Under the pieces are notes generated by a model. The model was not told the origin of the DNA and did no database searches. It worked only from the letters and a program-made list of their open reading frames with translations. 64,000 nucleotides of DNA from the NCBI GenBank assembly GCA_965220285.1, contig OZ244818.1, positions 496,001 through 560,000 of the forward strand, written 5' to 3'. Positions 63,188-64,000 of this stretch are shown piece after piece. The stretch is from Bin5 sp009843665. GTDB taxonomy: Bacteria; Chloroflexota; Anaerolineae; Caldilineales; Caldilineaceae. Position numbers and translations under genes: made by a program. How positions within the stretch are numbered: position 1 is the first letter of the stretch; each line of letters begins with the position of its first letter.

Positions 63188-64000
63188 ATGAAACTGGCGA
63201 CGTATGTTGGACATGCCGGAGAGCGGGTCGGCGCCGTGGATGGGGACCACATTTACGATTTACGGGGCGCCATGGAGGCGTGCCGTCTCGGAGACCCTGA
63301 TACGGTCGCGGACATGGTTACTCTTCTGGCGGCCGGCGAGGCCGGGATGGAGGGCGTTCGCGCTTCGTTTGAATGGGCCAGGAATAAGAACGGGCCGGAG
63401 CTGAAGATTCCTCTTCACAGTGTTACGCTGCGCGCGCCGCTGCCCAGTCCCGGCAAGCTGATGTGCCTGGCTGGAAACTACGCCAGCCATATTGAAGAAG
63501 GCGGCGGATCCTACATAGGCAAGGAAAAAATGATACCGCGCTTCTTTATCAAGCCTACTTCGTCGGTCACGGCGACGAAGCAGCCGATCCGCATTCCGGC
63601 TTCGACCGGTTTCGCCGACTGGGAGTTGGAGCTGGCCGTCGTCGTTGGCAAGCCCGGCCGCGATCTGACACCGGCACAGGCGGAAGAGCATATCATGGGC
63701 TACACCGTCTTTAACGATATATCGGCACGGGAACTGACCTTCCGCAATGAACTGCCGGAGCAGGAGGGGGACTGGTACTTTGACTGGCTGGTGGGCAAGT
63801 GGCTGGACACGTTCGGGCCGATGGGGCCGTGGATCACCACGCGTGACGAGATCGCTCATCCCGACCGTCTGCGCATGCGACTGTGGCAAAACGATACGCT
63901 CCATCAGGACGCCAGTACGGGCCAGATGATCTTCTCGCCGGCGGAAGCGCTTTCGTTCGTATCGCAGTTCGTCACGCTGGAGCCGGGCGATCTGCTGAGT
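63188..64000 (+). CDS. Fumarylacetoacetate hydrolase family protein (partial, right end)
   Basis: A frame from ATG 63188 stays open to the right edge (271 codons seen). An N-terminal domain (MKLATYVGHAGERVGAVDGD) is followed by the FAH fold: CLAGNYASHIEEGG near residue 95, the metal-site Glu pair in DWELELAVVVGKPGRDL, and the Asp in GYTVFNDISAREL. In this family a divalent metal sits on E-x-E and D and a C-C bond or enol is hydrated or cleaved, often on 2-keto-3-deoxy sugar acids. A purine-rich GGGAAAGAGAAA precedes the ATG. It follows the glucosidase after 79 bases and suits the end of a sugar-acid route. Confidence 0.9.
   Translation, partial: MKLATYVGHAGERVGAVDGDHIYDLRGAMEACRLGDPDTVADMVTLLAAGEAGMEGVRASFEWARNKNGPELKIPLHSVTLRAPLPSPGKLMCLAGNYASHIEEGGGSYIGKEKMIPRFFIKPTSSVTATKQPIRIPASTGFADWELELAVVVGKPGRDLTPAQAEEHIMGYTVFNDISARELTFRNELPEQEGDWYFDWLVGKWLDTFGPMGPWITTRDEIAHPDRLRMRLWQNDTLHQDASTGQMIFSPAEALSFVSQFVTLEPGDLLS

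Overview
This is a GC-rich bacterial chromosome segment with protein genes packed on both strands. I see no tRNA, rRNA, CRISPR array, phage block or transposase. The mix of genes suggests a heterotroph of the Chloroflexota (a Caldilinea-like lineage would fit). It has many Gfo/Idh/MocA sugar oxidoreductases, tandem membrane glycosyltransferases, a fused xanthine-dehydrogenase-type enzyme, a VanW protein and type III pantothenate kinase. That placement is inference from gene content; no marker gene settles it.

Layout. 1-2.1 kb: the end of a sugar ABC permease, a Gfo/Idh/MocA dehydrogenase and a small membrane protein. 2.3-6.9 kb: two tandem paralogous GT39-like membrane glycosyltransferases. 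7.2-17.8 kb: a long minus-strand catabolic block with an M24 peptidase, an HpcH/HpaI aldolase, a 2-oxoacid dehydrogenase complex (E2, E1 beta, E1 alpha), an SDR, a DUF433 gene with what looks like the dead stub of its toxin partner, a 2-hydroxyacid dehydrogenase, a TIM-barrel isomerase, a beta-propeller protein and an Ldh-family oxidoreductase. 17.8-19.5 kb: gene-poor, with a dispersed hairpin-rich repeat.

19.5-26.4 kb: a hydroxyacid-oxoacid transhydrogenase convergent with a YdiJ-like FAD/Fe-S oxidase, then a glutaredoxin, a PPK2 kinase and an SDR. 26.5-27.1 kb: a RelE/Phd-type toxin-antitoxin pair with a readable promoter and operator. 27.2-31.7 kb: a fused molybdenum hydroxylase, its FAD subunit and a YesL-like membrane protein. 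31.7-32.5 kb: the second copy of the dispersed repeat and a promoter. 32.5-38.9 kb (plus strand): metG, a DUF2142-like membrane protein, a VanW protein and coaX.

38.9-52.7 kb (minus strand): a surface-polysaccharide locus with seven GT4 and one GT2 glycosyltransferases and a flippase. Many of its genes overlap, and a DinG-like helicase-exonuclease is coupled upstream. 52.8-64 kb: an isochorismatase-like hydrolase, a phytanoyl-CoA-dioxygenase-like enzyme, four minus-strand Gfo/Idh/MocA genes (three of them a recent tandem triplication, each 369 codons), a divergent fifth Gfo/Idh/MocA gene, a GH63-like glucosidase and a fumarylacetoacetate-hydrolase-family gene cut by the window end.

Most noteworthy points: the molybdenum hydroxylase has lost all four cysteines of its first [2Fe-2S] cluster while keeping the second; the transhydrogenase and YdiJ-like oxidase together suggest a D-2-hydroxyglutarate cycle; the Gfo/Idh/MocA triplication sits in a possible glycoside-catabolic locus; the E2 subunit carries two E3-binding domains; the DinG-like helicase has Asp at one Fe-S cysteine; a two-copy hairpin element is present; and the toxin-antitoxin promoter/operator can be read directly.
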